From JAWLEV01 sp046538105 (GTDB lineage: Bacteria > Chloroflexota > Anaerolineae > UBA1429), in contig JBKHJO010000001.1 of NCBI GenBank assembly GCA_046538105.1, forward strand, positions 88,242 to 152,241: a stretch of 64,000 nt of DNA. The letters are read 5' to 3'. How positions within the stretch are numbered: the stretch's first letter is position 1; each line of letters starts with the position of its first letter. The position numbers and the translations under genes are program-made. The notes beneath the pieces were generated by a model. The model made no database searches. It had not been told where the DNA came from and worked only from the letters and a program-made list of their open reading frames with translations. Of this stretch, positions 60,970-64,000 are shown piece after piece.

Positions 60970-62100
60970 TCAGATGCTACCATCTATCAGCCGCTGATAG
61001 AGGTTGAGGGTCTGGCGTGCGGTACGCTTCCAAGAGTAGGCTTTTGCACGCGCCAGCCCTTTGGCCACCATCTCCTGATGGAGGTGTGGGTGGCGCAGCA
61101 CGTGGCCGATACAGTGTATTATCCCCTCGGTGTCCCGAGGGTCAAAGTAGCGTGCTGCTTCTCCGCCGACTTCTGGTAGGCTGGAGGTGTTGCTGGCGCA
61201 AACGGGGCAGCCACAGGCCATGGCCTCCAGCACGGGCAGTCCAAAACCCTCATATAGAGACGGTTGTACCATCAAAAGCGCCCCCGCATATACGGCGGGC
61301 AGATCCTCCTCCTCTACGAATCCGGTGAGCAAAATCCTGTCCTGCCAGGGAAGAGTCTCGAGGTGTCGAAAAAAGTCCTCGTACAGCCAACCCTTGCTGC
61401 CCACCAGCACCAGGGCATCGACCAGATCCTGATCAAACAGGGGACCGGAGGCATCGGCCAACCGGGAGAGGTTTTTGCGTGGTTCGATAGTGCCTACGGC
61501 GAGAAGGTAGCGGGGTGGCAGGTCGTAGCGGCTGCGCACGGCCTCTATCGTCTCCGCTGGCTGGGGGCAAAAGTTGGGGTCCGCGGCCTCGGGGATGACG
61601 GTGATCTTTTTCGGGGGGATATGATACAGATCGATGATATCCTCCCGTGTGGATTCGGAGACGGCGATGATGGCCGTGGCCCGCCGGCAGTAGAGGGGCA
61701 TGGCGGCCTGCAGGTAGAGATAATTCTTTATCTTGTGGTACTTTGGGTAGCGCTCGAAGATCAGGTCGTGTACGGTGAGCACGGTGGGGATCCGTCTCAG
61801 GGGAGGCAGCAGGTGCTCGGTGGCGTGAAAGAGGGAGGCATCGGGCAGCAGGTCGTCCATGGGCCAATGGACGACCTGCCTTGCCAGAACCAGCGCGCGC
61901 CACATCTTGTATCCGTGCCGCACGCCGACAGTGGGGTGTTCCTCCCAGCCTGCCAGAGGACCGCGACGCCCGAGGCTATTCTGAAAGAGGTGGAGGCGCC
62001 CCCCGAGGGGCTGTTCAAGTTCCCGTACCAGGTTCTCGGCATAGCGTTTCAGCCCTGCCTTGGCGTGGACGGCGCTGGAAACGTCGACATAGATGGTCAT
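60970..62100 (-). CDS. GT4-family glycosyltransferase
   Basis: A 376-aa GT-B glycosyltransferase. N-terminal acceptor site in DVSSAVHAKAGLKRYAENLV, and donor-binding VGTIEPRKNLSRL and EGFGLPVLEAMACGCPVCAS with the E-x7-E motif. Substrates are unknown; it may glycosylate a lipid or a protein. ATG overlaps the methyltransferase stop (ATGA, 62097-62100), so they are co-translated. Confidence 0.92.
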   Translation of the reverse strand: MTIYVDVSSAVHAKAGLKRYAENLVRELEQPLGGRLHLFQNSLGRRGPLAGWEEHPTVGVRHGYKMWRALVLARQVVHWPMDDLLPDASLFHATEHLLPPLRRIPTVLTVHDLIFERYPKYHKIKNYLYLQAAMPLYCRRATAIIAVSESTREDIIDLYHIPPKKITVIPEAADPNFCPQPAETIEAVRSRYDLPPRYLLAVGTIEPRKNLSRLADASGPLFDQDLVDALVLVGSKGWLYEDFFRHLETLPWQDRILLTGFVEEEDLPAVYAGALLMVQPSLYEGFGLPVLEAMACGCPVCASNTSSLPEVGGEAARYFDPRDTEGIIHCIGHVLRHPHLHQEMVAKGLARAKAYSWKRTARQTLNLYQRLIDGSI

Positions 62101-62888
62101 ATGCCCGCTCCCTGCCAACGTGACTCTGGATTAAGGGCCACGTCGCCGGCCTTGACGCCGCGAAGGACGAAACGTTCGGCGGCGCTTTGCTCTCCTTGAT
62201 TGTAGGCGGCCACCAGTTCCTCAAGATCCTCGTTCAATATTTCCTGTTGTATCTTCCGGTCGACTATACGGGAGGTCATGGTGCGCATGGCCCTTATGGT
62301 CTCCTCTAGCCACTCCTGGGTCAGAGGGACTCCGGGCAGTATGGATATTCCCAGATCGTCGAATCCCGCGGAGCGCAGGGCTCTGGCGGCGCGTCGGATA
62401 TCCACAGAGATCGACGTCGGCTCATCCAGAGCCCGTCCCAGTTTGCGCACGATGGCGTTCCGCTGGGCCCAGGCGCGGGTGTGCTCCGCTTCTGGCGGCT
62501 CGAGAAGGTCAGAGATGCGCAGTTGTCCCCCGGGGACGAGTACGCGCCACAGTTCATCAAAGGTGGCGTTGATTCTAGCCTCGGGCACCTGGCGCAAGAC
62601 GCCACTCATCACCAGGAGATCTACTGTCTGGTCAAGGAGGGGGATATGTTGCAGGTGGGCCTGGAGTGGCGTCAAGAAGCCTTTTTCCGTCAAAGGCAGG
62701 ATCTCTTTTATCTTTGATAATCTATCGCCAGCGACGATGAGGCGTCCCTGGGAGGCTGTCACACGCTCATTGAGCAGTTCCACCAGGTGCCCGCTACCCA
62801 CGCCTATCACGAGGGTGACACCGGAAAAGTCGATCCCACGCCATATAGGGTTCTCATCATCCTCTCTGATCGGTTCTCTCTCGGTCAT
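62097..62888 (-). CDS. SAM-dependent methyltransferase
   Basis: A 263-aa class I methyltransferase (methyltransf_11-like). Motif I is TLVIGVGSGHLVELLN, an acidic strand end near GRLIVAGDRL, DLLVMSGVLRQVPE, and LWRVLVPGGQLRISDLLEP. The C-terminal 90 residues are helical. Substrate unknown; paired with GT4 it may modify a glycan or lipid. Located 50 bases after the MBL gene. Confidence 0.85.
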   Translation of the reverse strand: MTEREPIREDDENPIWRGIDFSGVTLVIGVGSGHLVELLNERVTASQGRLIVAGDRLSKIKEILPLTEKGFLTPLQAHLQHIPLLDQTVDLLVMSGVLRQVPEARINATFDELWRVLVPGGQLRISDLLEPPEAEHTRAWAQRNAIVRKLGRALDEPTSISVDIRRAARALRSAGFDDLGISILPGVPLTQEWLEETIRAMRTMTSRIVDRKIQQEILNEDLEELVAAYNQGEQSAAERFVLRGVKAGDVALNPESRWQGAGI

Positions 62889-62938
62889 CCATGTCTCCCA
62901 ACAGTATCCGCTGATCTATCCTTCGTCTCAGTGGTCAA

Positions 62939-63733
62939 TCAGGTCTCGACGATCAATCCATCGTAGGCGAAATCTGCCCATAAAGGCAACTTTTTTTCCT
63001 CGATCTGATAGTCTATGTCATGTGTCATGTGGGTGAAAATGCAGCGAGAGGGGGCCAACAGTCGTGCATATTCCAGGCTTTCCTTTAGACAGAGGTGGCT
63101 GCCATGGGGACGCAGGCGTAGACAATTGAGAATGAGCAGATCCAATCCTTCCAGGTTCTGCAGCGTGTTCTCGGGAATGCGCTTGACATCAGGGATATAG
63201 GCCACGTTATTTATACGATATCCCTGGCAGCCTTTCAACGATCCATGCTCCACGTGAAGGGGAGTTATCTTTGTCTTTCCGATTTCCGTCGAGGTTTCCA
63301 AAAGATGGGGAATCACCTTTGGGATACCACCCCCCTCAAAATCTGGGGGATCAAACACGTAATGGAAGGCCCTGTGTAATATGTGTAATGTCTCCGCAGA
63401 ACCATATATGTCGATGGGTTTCTTCTGATGGCGGCAGTAGGAGCGTATGTCCGGCAGGCCATAAATATGATCGGCGTGTCCGTGGGTATAGAGCACGGCG
63501 TCGATGCGTCGCACCTGATTGCGCAGTACCTGCTGTCGAAAGTCCTGAGACGTGTCCACGAGGATGGTTGTCTCCTCGGTCTCTACGAGAATCGATGCCC
63601 GGCTGCGCCTGTGACGGGGATTCGCATCCGCCTTTAGGCAGACTTTTTTGGGACATCGTTCATAGTTGTCAAGCATACAGTCGATGGTGGGGACCCCATG
63701 GGAGGTACCCGTGCCCAGAAACGTTATGCGCAT
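62939..63733 (-). CDS. MBL-fold phosphodiesterase, PhnP-like
   Basis: A 264-aa metallo-beta-lactamase-fold protein. It begins MRITFLGTGTSHGVPTIDCM, the start of PhnP and ribonuclease Z-like enzymes, with RSRASILVETEETTILVDTS and the metal motif YTHGHADHIYGLPD. Later His and Asp are in LHVEHGSL, YIPDVKRIPE and THMTHDIDYQ. The Cys of CPKKVCL may bind an extra metal, as in PhnP. Such enzymes cleave cyclic phosphodiesters. No phn gene is near. AAAGGAGG precedes the ATG. Confidence 0.9.
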   Translation of the reverse strand: MRITFLGTGTSHGVPTIDCMLDNYERCPKKVCLKADANPRHRRSRASILVETEETTILVDTSQDFRQQVLRNQVRRIDAVLYTHGHADHIYGLPDIRSYCRHQKKPIDIYGSAETLHILHRAFHYVFDPPDFEGGGIPKVIPHLLETSTEIGKTKITPLHVEHGSLKGCQGYRINNVAYIPDVKRIPENTLQNLEGLDLLILNCLRLRPHGSHLCLKESLEYARLLAPSRCIFTHMTHDIDYQIEEKKLPLWADFAYDGLIVET

Positions 63734-63821
63734 CGCCTCCTTTCTCGATTTAATGTGATTCGATTAAAAAGATTCCACAACCTGCAGTGTAGAGGCAGGG
63801 GTTCTGGCAGTTTCACCTCTC

Positions 63822-63851
63822 ATTATATGCCCTCAGTCCTTTTGCGACCAA
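63822..63851 (-). promoter_or_regulatory. Promoter of the MBL-methyltransferase-GT4-propeller operon
   Basis: Minus strand TTGGTC (63846-63851), 18-base spacer, TATAAT (63822-63827), about 85 bases before the ATG. A small GCAGG/CCTGC hairpin lies in the leader. Confidence 0.55.
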
Positions 63852-63909
63852 TCGGGCGAGGTATTTCTCTCACATTCTGTCCCGATGTTAACTATGGGCA
63901 AGGATCTCC

Positions 63910-63938
63910 TTTACTCTCTCAGTTCTTGGCATTATAAT
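63910..63938 (+). promoter_or_regulatory. Promoter of the gene at the right edge
   Basis: TTTACT (63910-63915), 17-base spacer, TATAAT (63933-63938). Divergent to the promoter at 63822. Confidence 0.5.
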
Positions 63939-63972
63939 GAAGGTATGAGAAATGGGTAGCAGGAGGTTTGGG

Positions 63973-64000
63973 TTGGCAACCACTTGTCTTTTGGGAATCG
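63973..64000 (+). CDS. 5' end of an unidentified gene (partial)
   Basis: TTG 63973 follows GGAGG by 6 bases and reads LATTCLLGI before the edge. The short hydrophobic start resembles kinases or ROK-type proteins, but nine residues cannot identify it. Confidence 0.35.

Overview
The window looks like a chromosomal piece of an anaerobic or facultative member of the Chloroflexota (Anaerolineae-like). This is an inference from gene content, not from a marker phylogeny. It rests on Thr/Pro-rich 'TPTPT' envelope proteins, abundant LysM domains, a type 2 isopentenyl-diphosphate isomerase beside a prenyl synthase, an alpha-2-macroglobulin/PBP1C pair, a tungsten-type aldehyde:ferredoxin oxidoreductase, and many sugar-acid and methyltransferase-superfamily enzymes. 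Base composition is fairly even and moderately GC-rich. Many genes start with TTG or GTG behind a strong GGAGG. I saw no rRNA, tRNA, insertion sequence, CRISPR array or prophage.

Layout. 0-11.8 kb (minus strand): gatB and a catabolic set (URO-D-fold protein, unknown 397-aa protein, aldo/keto reductase, sulfatase-fold hydrolase), then gyrB coupled to a membrane protein, a YtcJ-type amidohydrolase and ssb. 11.8-18.8 kb (plus): a lipoprotein and a TPR/LysM membrane protein, then enolase-superfamily dehydratase, DegT aminotransferase, amidohydrolase and CPBP protease. 18.8-29.4 kb (minus): fni-idsA-pbpC-A2M, linking isoprenoid supply and envelope maintenance. 29.4-41 kb: Eis-like acetyltransferase, M20 peptidase, UxuA-like dehydratase, AOR, an FAD disulfide oxidoreductase with a striking two-operator promoter, then HAD hydrolase-LarA-Gnd.

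41-49.5 kb (plus): a type IV pilus-type operon in the order PilN(-PPC repeats), PilO, 4xLysM protein, PilM, PilD, PilT and two prepilins. PilB, PilC and PilQ are not in the window. 49.5-51.8 kb: acyl carrier protein and DegV/FakB-like fatty-acid-binding protein, facing a catalytically degenerate tyrosine recombinase. 51.9-59.9 kb: Gfo/Idh/MocA oxidoreductase, two divergent URO-D-fold genes, zwf, DUF362 protein and an Ldh2-type dehydrogenase. 59.9-63.7 kb (minus): MBL-fold phosphodiesterase, methyltransferase, GT4 glycosyltransferase and a beta-propeller glycosidase-like protein. A new plus-strand gene seems to begin at the right edge.

Metabolically, the enolase-superfamily and UxuA-like dehydratases, LarA-type racemase, AOR, Ldh2 dehydrogenase, Gfo/Idh, AKR and the zwf/gnd pair fit use of sugar acids, hydroxy acids and aldehydes. 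The substrates cannot be read from the sequence. The best candidates for something undescribed are the pilus operon whose PilN carries three pre-peptidase-type beta domains next to a LysM protein, the paired 13-bp operators exactly 63 bp apart, and the inactive-looking recombinase.
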